This document shows positions 8,674-16,879 of a stretch of DNA of 49,942 nucleotides, in pieces. This DNA is from Thermoplasmata archaeon (GTDB taxonomy: Archaea; Thermoplasmatota; Thermoplasmata; Thermoplasmatales; GCA-001856825). The stretch covers positions 1 to 49,942 of the forward strand of contig JAKAXD010000007.1 in the NCBI GenBank assembly GCA_021816725.1, written 5' to 3'. The notes under the pieces were generated by a model. That model did no database searches, was not told the DNA's origin, and was given only the letters and a program-made list of their open reading frames with translations. The translations under genes and the position numbers were made by a program. Numbering within the stretch: the first letter of the stretch is position 1; each line of letters starts with the position of its first letter.

Positions 8674-9982
8674 TCCAAACTGTTTTTACATTTGTGAATT
8701 CCCTGCTACCGTATTTTGAAAGTTCCCTTCCCAATCCGCTTTTCTTTACTCCTCCGAATGGCAATCGCGGGTCTGAAAAGACGATGCTGTTAATGAAGAC
8801 CATTCCAGACTCTATGTCTCCCACAAGTTTTACAGCCTCTGTCCTCTCTCCCCATATAGAAGCTCCGAGTCCGTACGGCGTCTCGTTTGCTATCCTTACG
8901 GCTTCATCGTATGTCTTGAACTTGCGCAGCACCGCAACCGGGCCAAAAATCTCTTCCTGGTATTCTTCATCAAGCTCCGCTAGAACAGGCGGGATGATGT
9001 TACCTTCCCCTTCTCCCAGAAACTCAACTCTCCCCCTCGATTCCAGGTACTTTATCTGCGACTCAACACTCTTTTTCTGGTCTTCAGATGAAAGGGGACC
9101 AAGGTAAGTATCCTTGTCTTTCGGATCCCCAATTACAACATTTGAAAACTCCTTCTGGACCAGATCCTTGAACTTGTCATATACCCCATCCTGAACTAGA
9201 AACCTCTTTGAAGCTATGCAACTCTGTCCGTTGTTCTGCAACCTTCCCGTGGTCGCTGCCTTAGCAGCTAATTCAAGATTTGCGCTATTCAGGACTATGA
9301 ACGGATCGGACCCACCAAGTTCCATGACAACCTTCTTGAGCTCCTTCCCGGCCTCTGCCGCGATGCCGGAACCTACGGGGGTTGAACCTGTAAATGCAAC
9401 CCCGTCCACTTCCCTTATCAACGAAGTAGCAGTCTTTCCATCCACCAAAAGACTCTTGAATATTGGTGAATCAATGATCTCCTGAAGTTTCAGGGAGACG
9501 CCTGTAACAATGCTAGCATGTTTAAGCACAACACCGTTGCCTGCTATCATAGCCGGGAAAGCTGCCCTTGCAACCTGCCATACAGGGAAGTTCCAAGGTT
9601 CTATGCACATCACTATTCCTATGGGATCAAATCTCACATAACTTCTGTATGCTTCCGTCTTTACGTCCTCTTCGGAATAGATGCTTCTGGCATTCTCTAT
9701 GAGGTATTCTATGAGCCTTATGCTCTTCTTTACTTCAGATATGCTCTGCGAAATTGGTTTTCCCATTTCCTCAGTCATTATTGCTGCAAGTTCGTCCGTA
9801 TTCCTCTCGAAGTTTGGCTTCAGCACATCCCTGAAATAATCAATTCTCTCTTCCAGGTTCTTCCTCCAGTCTACCTGAGCAATCCTGCATTGCCTTATCT
9901 TGCCTAAGGCATCTTCGCGATTGTCTGCGTCGTATGATTGCAGTATCTCCCCTGTGTATGGATTTCTTGTAACTATGCTCAT
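8666..9982 (-). CDS. gabD: Succinate-semialdehyde dehydrogenase-like aldehyde dehydrogenase
   Basis: NAD(P)+-dependent aldehyde dehydrogenase of 438 aa. The conserved catalytic residues are N131 in EPWNFP, E221 in MELGGSDPF and the nucleophile C255 in NNGQSCIASKR. The C-terminal PFGGVKKSGLGRE is typical of succinate-semialdehyde dehydrogenases. It overlaps the upstream class III aminotransferase by 4 nt, so the two form a gabT-gabD-like unit. In this unit the aminotransferase would make succinate semialdehyde (from GABA) or a related semialdehyde, and this enzyme would oxidise it. The cofactor preference and exact substrate are inference from the pairing. Confidence 0.85.
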   Translation of the reverse strand: MSIVTRNPYTGEILQSYDADNREDALGKIRQCRIAQVDWRKNLEERIDYFRDVLKPNFERNTDELAAIMTEEMGKPISQSISEVKKSIRLIEYLIENARSIYSEEDVKTEAYRSYVRFDPIGIVMCIEPWNFPVWQVARAAFPAMIAGNGVVLKHASIVTGVSLKLQEIIDSPIFKSLLVDGKTATSLIREVDGVAFTGSTPVGSGIAAEAGKELKKVVMELGGSDPFIVLNSANLELAAKAATTGRLQNNGQSCIASKRFLVQDGVYDKFKDLVQKEFSNVVIGDPKDKDTYLGPLSSEDQKKSVESQIKYLESRGRVEFLGEGEGNIIPPVLAELDEEYQEEIFGPVAVLRKFKTYDEAVRIANETPYGLGASIWGERTEAVKLVGDIESGMVFINSIVFSDPRLPFGGVKKSGLGRELSKYGSREFTNVKTVWIS

Positions 9983-11355
9983 AGTCCAACTTCCGTTTCC
10001 CTTATTGCATCTTCAAATATGGACATCCCTCTGTCCAGAAGGTCGTCCTCTATAGTCAGTGGTGCCATGAACCTCATGACGTTTCCGTAATGGCCGCAGG
10101 TATGCATCAGGACCCCCTTCCTGAACATGTTCTCCCTTATTTTACCAGCGAGTTCTGTTCCCGGTGATTTTCCTTTTTTGCTTGTTACTATTTCATTTCC
10201 TAGCATGTACCCCTTCCCTCTTACATCTCCTATTATATTGGAGTTGTCCGCGACCTCCCGGAATCTTTTCAGGAGTTCCCTCCCCTTTGACCTTACCCTC
10301 TCCAGGAAAACATCGTCCTTTACTATGTCAAGGACGGCTGCCCCAGCTGCCATTCCCAGGGGATTTCCCCTGTATGTTCCAAGATGGAATGCCTTCGGAA
10401 TCTGGTCGAAATCACTCCTGTATGCTATAGAAGATATGGGTACTCCCCCGCCTATGCTCTTTGATATGCACATTATGTCTGGGGTAATGCCAAGATATTC
10501 GCTTGCCCACAGTTTCCCTGTCCTGCCAATTCCGCTCTGAACTTCATCGACTATCAGCGGAATAGAGTACTTGTCGCAGGTCTCCCTTAGCATTGGAAGG
10601 AAATCGTCGGGAGGGACTATGTACCCTCCCTCCCCCTGTATTGGTTCCACAATGATTCCCCCTACAGGTGGAATACCCGAATAAGGGTCGCTGATCATTT
10701 CTTCTATCCTTGAAATCACTTCCTTCGAAATGTCTTCCCTTGCAACTTTTGGATTAAATCTGTAAGGGTATGGATATGGAGCGTAAACGTAATTCTGTGC
10801 GGGGAATCCCGCATAGTCCCTGTAGTGGTAGTTGGATGTGGCCCCAACAATGCCGCCAGCTATTCCATGATACGATCCGCTGAACGCAATTATTGTCGGC
10901 TTCTTGGAATTGTATCTCGCCAGTGACACGGCAGCCTCACATGCGTCCGCACCAGTGACTGTCATGAGTACCTTTGAGTGATCCTTCATCTTCCCAGGAA
11001 GCACTGAATTCAGTGTCTTTAGATACCTGATCCTTGCCTCCGTCGGGACCTCGGTTATGTGCGTTATCTTATCAACCTGGTTCTTCAGTGCCTCCATTAC
11101 AGCAGGGTGGCCATGTCCTAGGTTCATTACTGAGACCCCTCCAAACCAGTCTATGAACACATTCCCGTCCATGTCCACTATTGTGGACCCCTTGCCATAG
11201 TCTATTGCAAAATTGAAGAAAGTGGTATAAGACCTGCTGGATGTCTCCAACTTTTCCTGCACTTCAAGGAGTTGCTTGGATTTAGGTCCTGGCAAGTTCG
11301 TCTTAATAACCGGTGCATTCTCCATGCTCAACCTATTTGAAGTCTGGACTGACAT
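9979..11355 (-). CDS. gabT: Class III aminotransferase, GABA/omega-amino acid type
   Basis: PLP-dependent fold-type I aminotransferase of 458 aa. Visible motifs are TGADACEAAVSLAR (phosphate binding), SYHGIAGG, GIIVEPIQGEGG, LIVDEVQSGIGRTG with the pyridine-N aspartate D270, and CISKSIGGGVP with the PLP lysine K299. The set is typical of 4-aminobutyrate aminotransferases, but family members also use ornithine, lysine or beta-amino acids. The 4-nt overlap with the downstream aldehyde dehydrogenase and the adjacent Lrp/AsnC regulator support an inducible GABA-type pathway. A TATA box at 11,386-11,393 is about 34 nt from the ATG, so the leader is short. Confidence 0.87.
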   Translation of the reverse strand: MSVQTSNRLSMENAPVIKTNLPGPKSKQLLEVQEKLETSSRSYTTFFNFAIDYGKGSTIVDMDGNVFIDWFGGVSVMNLGHGHPAVMEALKNQVDKITHITEVPTEARIRYLKTLNSVLPGKMKDHSKVLMTVTGADACEAAVSLARYNSKKPTIIAFSGSYHGIAGGIVGATSNYHYRDYAGFPAQNYVYAPYPYPYRFNPKVAREDISKEVISRIEEMISDPYSGIPPVGGIIVEPIQGEGGYIVPPDDFLPMLRETCDKYSIPLIVDEVQSGIGRTGKLWASEYLGITPDIMCISKSIGGGVPISSIAYRSDFDQIPKAFHLGTYRGNPLGMAAGAAVLDIVKDDVFLERVRSKGRELLKRFREVADNSNIIGDVRGKGYMLGNEIVTSKKGKSPGTELAGKIRENMFRKGVLMHTCGHYGNVMRFMAPLTIEDDLLDRGMSIFEDAIRETEVGL

Positions 11356-11373
11356 ACATTCTCACACAGATTC

Positions 11374-11452
11374 ATGCCTCTCTGGTATATTAAAAGTGGA
11401 TAAGTTTCTCCGCTCGTCAGAATAGGACAATTTTTTTCGTAGTTAGAGGCAT
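11374..11452. promoter_or_regulatory. Paired inverted ATGCCTCT sites at the gabT promoter
   Basis: ATGCCTCT at 11,374-11,381 sits just downstream of the gabT TATA box (11,386-11,393, minus strand). Its exact reverse complement AGAGGCAT lies at 11,445-11,452, 71 bp away and between gabT and the 3' end of the Lrp/AsnC gene. The two sites also share flanking bases (TTY before ATGCCTCT when both are read in the same sense). They are candidate half-sites for a looping or oligomeric regulator such as the neighbouring Lrp protein; that is inference. Confidence 0.35.
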
Positions 11453-11470
11453 AAACATTAATTTAATTCT

Positions 11471-11968
11471 CTATTGGTCCTTTATGATCAGCTTGAGAGA
11501 TTCCGGGAAGTCTTCCTTTGCGGTATTGAGCGCCATGATGGTCTCACTGCGTTCAACGCCAGGTGTCCTTGATAATTCATTGACTATGCTTCCCAGTTCA
11601 GTCTTGTTCCTTGCTCGTATCAACGCAACGAAATCTATGCTTCCGAGGACAAAATAGACTGCCCATACCCCCTTTATCTTGGCTATTTTCGAACCGATTG
11701 ATTCCCCATATTCTGGGCCATATTTTGCATTTATGAGAGATATTGCAGTGATACTCTTGTCAAGGTTTGTCTGGTTGATCAGCGGGATTACACCCTTCAA
11801 GAAGTTGCTGCTTTTCATTTTCTTCAGCCTGTTATGGACAGTGGACTTAGAGACACCGACCTTCTTGGAGATAACGCTTAGATTAGTTTCCCTAGTGTCG
11901 AATATACTTAAAAGTATCTTCTTGTCTAGGCTATTAAGCTGATCAAGTGTAATTTTTTCACTCTTCAT
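11471..11968 (-). CDS. Lrp/AsnC-family transcriptional regulator
   Basis: DNA-binding regulator with an N-terminal winged helix-turn-helix (LDKKILLSIFDTRETNLSV followed by KVGVSKSTVHNRLKKMKSS) and a C-terminal RAM/ACT-like effector domain (WAVYFVLGSIDFVALIRA, then GVERSETIMALNTAKE). The ATG at 11,968 gives 165 aa. It is preferred to an upstream TTG at 11,989 because TTTATTAA at 11,991-11,998 is centred 26.5 nt before it, the leaderless spacing. The gene lies just upstream of, and reads in the same direction as, the gabT-gabD-like pair. This suggests amino-acid-responsive control of that pair; the effector is unknown. Confidence 0.88.
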   Translation of the reverse strand: MKSEKITLDQLNSLDKKILLSIFDTRETNLSVISKKVGVSKSTVHNRLKKMKSSNFLKGVIPLINQTNLDKSITAISLINAKYGPEYGESIGSKIAKIKGVWAVYFVLGSIDFVALIRARNKTELGSIVNELSRTPGVERSETIMALNTAKEDFPESLKLIIKDQ

Positions 11969-11990
11969 ATCGACTACTATATTACACAAA

Positions 11991-11998
11991 TTAATAAA
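11991..11998 (-). promoter_or_regulatory. TATA box of the Lrp/AsnC gene
   Basis: TTTATTAA read on the minus strand is centred 26.5 nt before the ATG at 11,968. This decides the start codon and implies a leaderless mRNA. Confidence 0.55.
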
Positions 11999-12044
11999 GT
12001 GTTATGCATGTAAAATTTTTCCAGCAGCCTTCAATAGCAAATAA

Positions 12045-12052
12045 TTTAATAA
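12045..12052 (+). promoter_or_regulatory. TATA box of the signal peptidase gene
   Basis: TTTAATAA is centred about 23.5 nt upstream of the GTG at 12,072 and supports that start with no leader. Confidence 0.5.
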
Positions 12053-12071
12053 TCATTTATCTAAACCTTCA

Positions 12072-12857
12072 GTGACCTTCAGATACAAGAGCGAAGTAAT
12101 AAGTGCAGTGGCAGTAGTGGTTGTAATAGCAATATTGTTTTCTTCACTTTTCCTGTACACGGGTAACTGGCCACCGGCTGTCATAGTCGAATCAAGTTCA
12201 ATGCAGCATGGGAATAACTTCGTTTTTGGCGTTATCAATACAGGGGACATTGTGGGAGTAAAGAAGATTAATTCATTCGCAAACGTCCAGACATATCTTG
12301 TAGCGAGGGAGAGGGGGAATCCGATTACATACGGTGAATACGGAAATGTTGTCATTTACAAGAATAGTTTACTAAGAGAACTTGTAATCCACAGGGCAAT
12401 ATTCTACGTAGAAGGATGGAATGGAACGACACCAATTCTCTACGGAAATACACACCCTTCATGGCTAACCATTCAGGGTCCGAACGTATACATAACAGAT
12501 GTAGGATACTCCCACAGGAATCTTCTGGTTCAACTAGAGAGCTATATAGGACAGGTCGGGTTTGTAACAATGGGTGACCACAATTTCGCCGATTCTCCTT
12601 ATCACATTGGCAATTACACTCTAGCTGCAGACCAGAATGAGAACATAGACAACAGTCTTGTGAGTTCGAACCAGGTCGTAGGCGTTGCTGTTGGATATAT
12701 TCCTATAGTGGGGGTAATGAAGCTGTGGGTTACTGGACAAACAACTTTCATCCCAGAAAACAGTAATATTGCAATGATAATCATCATAGTGGTCATAGTT
12801 GCACTAGCCATTGTGCCGCTCCCTTCACCGAAATCCAGGCGAAGAGAAAGAAACTAG
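12072..12857 (+). CDS. Archaeal type I signal peptidase (S26B)
   Basis: Membrane protease that removes signal peptides from exported proteins, 261 aa. An N-terminal transmembrane segment (about 9-29) is followed by the catalytic Ser in VESSSMQHG (S43 just before M44). Next come VIHRAI with H108, which takes the place of the bacterial Lys in archaeal and ER enzymes, and VTMGDHN with D169. A second hydrophobic segment at about 232-252 anchors the C-terminus, followed by a basic tail. The GTG start is supported by a TATA box 24 nt upstream. It stands alone, convergent with the peptide transporter operon by 6 nt. Its sequence is fairly divergent, so it could be a specialised paralogue. Confidence 0.82.
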   Translation: MTFRYKSEVISAVAVVVVIAILFSSLFLYTGNWPPAVIVESSSMQHGNNFVFGVINTGDIVGVKKINSFANVQTYLVARERGNPITYGEYGNVVIYKNSLLRELVIHRAIFYVEGWNGTTPILYGNTHPSWLTIQGPNVYITDVGYSHRNLLVQLESYIGQVGFVTMGDHNFADSPYHIGNYTLAADQNENIDNSLVSSNQVVGVAVGYIPIVGVMKLWVTGQTTFIPENSNIAMIIIIVVIVALAIVPLPSPKSRRRERN

Positions 12858-12863
12858 AAAATA

Positions 12864-13856
12864 TCAGTTGGTCGCTTTTGATTTAGCTTCCTTTGCCTTA
12901 TTCATCTCTTCCAGTCTTCTTCTCCTCGAGAACAGATGAGACCTTATGTTTGGATCTATGATTTCTGCGAGTCCTTCACCCATGAGGCTGAAGCCCATCA
13001 CCATTAAGAAAAGGAATAGTGCAGGTATCAATCCCTCCAACGGGTCTGTGTAAAGATTTGATGTGAGGATAGATGACATTAGACCCAATTCCGGCTGGTA
13101 TATCGGAATCCCAATTCCGAGGAATCCAAGGGATGAAAGAGTCAGCATCGCAGTCCCAATGTCCATTGTGGCGTAAACTACCAGCGTAGTCATGATGTTA
13201 GGAAGGATTCCCTTGAAAAGTATCTTGAAGAACTTGGTATTCAATACCTTTGACATGGTTATGAAATCACTCGCTGAGACCTGTAGCGTGCTTCCCCTCA
13301 CCAGTCTTACGTACGGTGGCCACCAGACAAATATGATAGAGAATGCAGCGTTGAAAAGACTCGGTCCAAGAGTTGCAGCTATTGCCATGGACATGACTAG
13401 CGGCGGAAAAGCAAAGAAGAGATCAGTCAGTCGCATGATGACCTCTTCAACTACTCCCCTGAAATATCCTGCAAATGTTCCAAGGAAGAGCCCAATTATG
13501 GCTGAAACAAGAACTATGAAGACTGCAAGTCCGAGGTCAATGGGAATCGCTGCTATAATCCTTGAGAATATGTCCCTTCCAAGCTGATCGGTGCCAAAGA
13601 GGTGCGACAGGCTGGGAGGGGCATTTACGTCGGAGAGATTAATCTTGAGAGGATTGTAGGGAACGATGTGGTTGCCAAATATAGTATATGCTATTCCTAT
13701 CAGTGCAAATATTACTATTATCACGAATCCAGTTCCGGAGAGTTTGTTGCTCATTATGATGTCTAAAGACTTCCTCAGTGAGTGCCCCAATTCTAGGAGA
13801 TCGTTCTTGAGGCGATGGGATAAGCCAGATGCCTCTACCCTCAGGGGCTGGCTCAA
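12864..13856 (-). CDS. Peptide ABC transporter permease, DppC/OppC type
   Basis: Second inner-membrane permease of an oligopeptide/dipeptide importer, 330 aa. The N-terminal OppC region is followed by GTDQLGRDIFSR, a hallmark of the DppC family. The EAA loop region (ASDFITMSKVLNTKFFKILFKGILPNI) contacts the ATPases. About six membrane spans are visible. The C-terminal tail is rich in Arg and Lys. The start overlaps the DppB-like stop by 4 nt, so it is the last gene of a three-gene operon (binding protein, permease, permease). No ATPase gene follows; the matching ATPases are probably those at 22,637 and 23,628. Confidence 0.92.
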   Translation of the reverse strand: MSQPLRVEASGLSHRLKNDLLELGHSLRKSLDIIMSNKLSGTGFVIIVIFALIGIAYTIFGNHIVPYNPLKINLSDVNAPPSLSHLFGTDQLGRDIFSRIIAAIPIDLGLAVFIVLVSAIIGLFLGTFAGYFRGVVEEVIMRLTDLFFAFPPLVMSMAIAATLGPSLFNAAFSIIFVWWPPYVRLVRGSTLQVSASDFITMSKVLNTKFFKILFKGILPNIMTTLVVYATMDIGTAMLTLSSLGFLGIGIPIYQPELGLMSSILTSNLYTDPLEGLIPALFLFLMVMGFSLMGEGLAEIIDPNIRSHLFSRRRRLEEMNKAKEAKSKATN

Positions 13857-14887
13857 TCTTCACCACCCAGCCTTATACGCGGATCGAGTGCGGCATACAT
13901 TATGTCGGCAATCAGATTTGCTACTATGACAAGAATAGTAAAAATAATCACTATGAAAATGAGCGCAGGATAATCGTCGTTTGCTATGGTCGAATAGGCG
14001 AATTTCCCGATACCTGGCCACCCAAAAATCTCTTCGACGATAACGTCGCCCGTGATCAGCCAACCAAACATAACTGCTATTACCGTATTACTTTCTACTA
14101 ATCCATTCCTGAGTATGTGCCTCCTGTCTACCGTCTTCTCATCCAGTCCCCTTGCCCTTGCAGATTTTACATAAGGAAGCCATTTCACTCCAAGTATTCC
14201 ATTCCTGCTTATTCTCGTGATAATTCCAAAATTCAGGAAGGCAAGGGAAAGTGAAGGAAGGATGATGTGATATATTCCATCGAAGAAATCAGTGAAATTG
14301 AGGGAAATCAGCGAGTCAAGAATGAAAAGACCAGTGATGCGGTGGGGTGGGATGATTATTGCTGAGTACATACCACCGGAAGGGAAAATGGGGATGTAAG
14401 AAGAAAATATGATTATGGCCAGAATGCTGACAAGAAACGTTGGGGATGCCCAGGCAGCAGTATACAAAACCCTGATGAAAGCATCTTTCTTAGTCCCGAA
14501 ATTTATGGCAGAAACATATCCGAGACCCACGCCCACTATCACTATGATCACTAAGGAAGTCAGTATTAGCTCCAGTGTGTTAGGGAAATAGTAGAAAATC
14601 TCACTGCTGATAGACAGTCCTGTAACGGGGTCCACTCCAAAATTGCCCGTGAAAAAATCCTTTATGAAGAGCGCCAGCTGGAACCAGATGGGTTTGTCTA
14701 AGTCATAACGACGAATGACAGCAGCTATAGTCGATGGCCTTGCCTTTGGACCGGCCCAGAGTGCGGCAGGGTCCTTGCTTAAATAATGGGAGATTAAAAA
14801 AACTATAATAATTGTGCCCAGTATCACGAGTATCGATAGTGCTATTCTCCTGAGGATGAAGTACGCTAGTTCCTGTTTCCCCTCCAA
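13853..14887 (-). CDS. Peptide ABC transporter permease, DppB/OppB type
   Basis: First permease of the peptide importer, 344 aa. The first span begins near residue 12 and is followed by the family region LSKDPAALWAGPKA and the segment DLDKPIWFQLALFIKDFFTGNFG. The EAA loop (SRNGILGVKWLPYVKSARARGLDEKTV) is well preserved. LITGDVIVEEIFGWPGIGKFAYSTI precedes the last span, as in DppB. It overlaps the next permease by 4 nt and starts 9 nt after the binding protein gene, so the three are one transcript. Confidence 0.93.
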   Translation of the reverse strand: MEGKQELAYFILRRIALSILVILGTIIIVFLISHYLSKDPAALWAGPKARPSTIAAVIRRYDLDKPIWFQLALFIKDFFTGNFGVDPVTGLSISSEIFYYFPNTLELILTSLVIIVIVGVGLGYVSAINFGTKKDAFIRVLYTAAWASPTFLVSILAIIIFSSYIPIFPSGGMYSAIIIPPHRITGLFILDSLISLNFTDFFDGIYHIILPSLSLAFLNFGIITRISRNGILGVKWLPYVKSARARGLDEKTVDRRHILRNGLVESNTVIAVMFGWLITGDVIVEEIFGWPGIGKFAYSTIANDDYPALIFIVIIFTILVIVANLIADIMYAALDPRIRLGGED

Positions 14888-14896
14888 TAGATCACC

Positions 14897-16780
14897 TTAT
14901 GTGAACTGCACTGTATTGTAGTACATAAAGTAACCTGCACCAGATCCAGCAGTATTGGGTATCATTCCCGTCACGTCGTTAGCATGGACCTGAAGGAAGT
15001 AGGGAACGTAAAGCCATGCCATCGTGTAATTGGTGTACATTGTATACGATATGTAGGTCAGGTTTTGTGCTACAGCAACATCGTTGAAAGATGTGCTTGC
15101 GTTGACGGTCCAGTTGAAAACCGTATTGTTATAGTAACCTGTCCCATTGTAATCTCCGTCTGCAAGATTTGTCACGTAATCTATAGCTGCTGAGTAATCT
15201 TCTGTGTAGAAGTTGATGCCCATAGGATAGTCCGAGGTATTCCCTAGGAGGCCGTATATCCAGGAGGTGTAAGGAGTATTTTGCAGCGGCTTCAGGGTAA
15301 CGTTTATTCCTATTGCTGCCAGATCCTGCTGTATGATCTGCGAGGCAAGAATCTGTGATGGATCGCTTGAATCATAGAGGAAGTTGATCGTTGGCATGCT
15401 TCCATTTGGCCCAGCCATCACAGTTCCGTTGGGGAATACAGCACGGTAGCCCGCCATATGTAGATACTCGGCAGCAAGGACTGGGTTATATTGATATGGG
15501 GTGAGGGAAGTGACATTGGAAGTGTAACCCTGGGACCTCATGTACTGGAGTTCTGAAGTTGTGAGTGGGGAGATAGACCTGTTGTAATAAACAAACCCTG
15601 GAGGTACGGGTCCAATCCACTGTACAGCATGTCCATCAAATACCGAATTTATAAGCCCAGTATAATTGAGAGCATATGTCACAGCTGCCCTGACATCAAT
15701 ACCATTAGACCCATTGAAAGGAGCGACGTTTTGGTCCATGTAAACATAGTAAGCGTTTTCAGAAGAGCCGAACTTTATTGGAAGGAGGCTTGCATTAACG
15801 CCAGATATCGTAAGGGCCTTCGCATAGTCAGTAACTGGAAGTTGCACGATTTGTGCCTTCCCGCCCTGGAGATCTGATATCATCGCAGAAGGCTGCTTGT
15901 ACTCAATAACTATATATTCAATGTGAGGGGGGCTAATAGCATCGTTCAGTTGGTTTGCAGGTACTTTGTACCCCCAGTAATTCTTGTTTATTTCAAGCGA
16001 GATGCTTTGACCTGGTGTTATGGACCTTATCTCGTAGAAGCCAGTGCCCGTTGCATTTCCAGCCATATATGAATTTGTTTGTCCTGCAACAACTTTTCCA
16101 TGGCTCAGTACTATGCTCGGGTCGATTGCGGCAGCCATGGGTGTAGTCAGTGTCATCAGAAACTCATTGTACGGAAGGTAGCCGTTGTAACCATATCCCA
16201 TGTGGATTTTAAGGACGTACTTACTCACTACCTGCACTGACTGGTTTGGGTTGTTCATAATCACGAGAGAAGAAGAACTAGGGTTGGTGTAATTTATGTT
16301 GTTCAAAGTTGATGCTGTTATATTGAATGTGTCATTTGTTGCAGTATTGTTAGTTGCAAGATTCTGTCCAAGGATGAATTCAGGCGCCTGATTCAGGAGC
16401 ATATTCCTGTAAAGAGAGAACCACATTACGTAAGCATTGAATGGGTCCCCGTTTGAGAATGTGACATTATGTCTTAGATAGAATGTATAGTTCATCCCGT
16501 TTGATGACACTGTCCAGTTCTGTGCAAGGACAGGAACAAAAGATGTTTCGCTTGTTCCGTTAGGTGCTACGAGCCCCTGATACACCTGGTTCATTATTTC
16601 CCATCCTGGCGTGGTGAACGTAACTGCAGGGTCAAGGCTGTCATAAGGTTCCGGTTCCTCTACTACCAGTGTATTGGGAGTGCTGGTTGTCTTATGATTC
16701 GCAAGATAAACTCCCACTCCAGAAGCAATCACAATTATAACCACGGCCAAAACTATAATCACTACAATAGAGCGCTTCAT
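14897..16780 (-). CDS. Extracellular oligopeptide-binding protein (SBP_bac_5), membrane anchored
   Basis: Solute receptor of the peptide importer. From the ATG at 16,780 it is 627 aa; an upstream TTG at 16,813 lies within the TATA-like region and is less likely. It begins MKRS, then one long hydrophobic segment (about 4-26) with no lipobox Cys, so an uncleaved or signal-peptidase-type anchor is expected. The SBP family 5 pattern EPEPYDSLDPAVTFTTPGWEIMNQVYQGL starts the mature domain, and WTVSSNGMNYTFYLRHNVTFSNGDPF is the family signature. More than twenty N-X-S/T sequons occur, which suggests heavy N-glycosylation of an exposed domain. It is the first gene of the importer operon. Confidence 0.92.
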   Translation of the reverse strand: MKRSIVVIIVLAVVIIVIASGVGVYLANHKTTSTPNTLVVEEPEPYDSLDPAVTFTTPGWEIMNQVYQGLVAPNGTSETSFVPVLAQNWTVSSNGMNYTFYLRHNVTFSNGDPFNAYVMWFSLYRNMLLNQAPEFILGQNLATNNTATNDTFNITASTLNNINYTNPSSSSLVIMNNPNQSVQVVSKYVLKIHMGYGYNGYLPYNEFLMTLTTPMAAAIDPSIVLSHGKVVAGQTNSYMAGNATGTGFYEIRSITPGQSISLEINKNYWGYKVPANQLNDAISPPHIEYIVIEYKQPSAMISDLQGGKAQIVQLPVTDYAKALTISGVNASLLPIKFGSSENAYYVYMDQNVAPFNGSNGIDVRAAVTYALNYTGLINSVFDGHAVQWIGPVPPGFVYYNRSISPLTTSELQYMRSQGYTSNVTSLTPYQYNPVLAAEYLHMAGYRAVFPNGTVMAGPNGSMPTINFLYDSSDPSQILASQIIQQDLAAIGINVTLKPLQNTPYTSWIYGLLGNTSDYPMGINFYTEDYSAAIDYVTNLADGDYNGTGYYNNTVFNWTVNASTSFNDVAVAQNLTYISYTMYTNYTMAWLYVPYFLQVHANDVTGMIPNTAGSGAGYFMYYNTVQFT

Positions 16781-16879
16781 TTTAACCTTCAAGTTATGCA
16801 AACAATTGCTCAATTTAAAGTTTGCTGAGTTTCATTTCACATTTGTGTATGATTGTTGGAATTATCACTTATTACAGTG

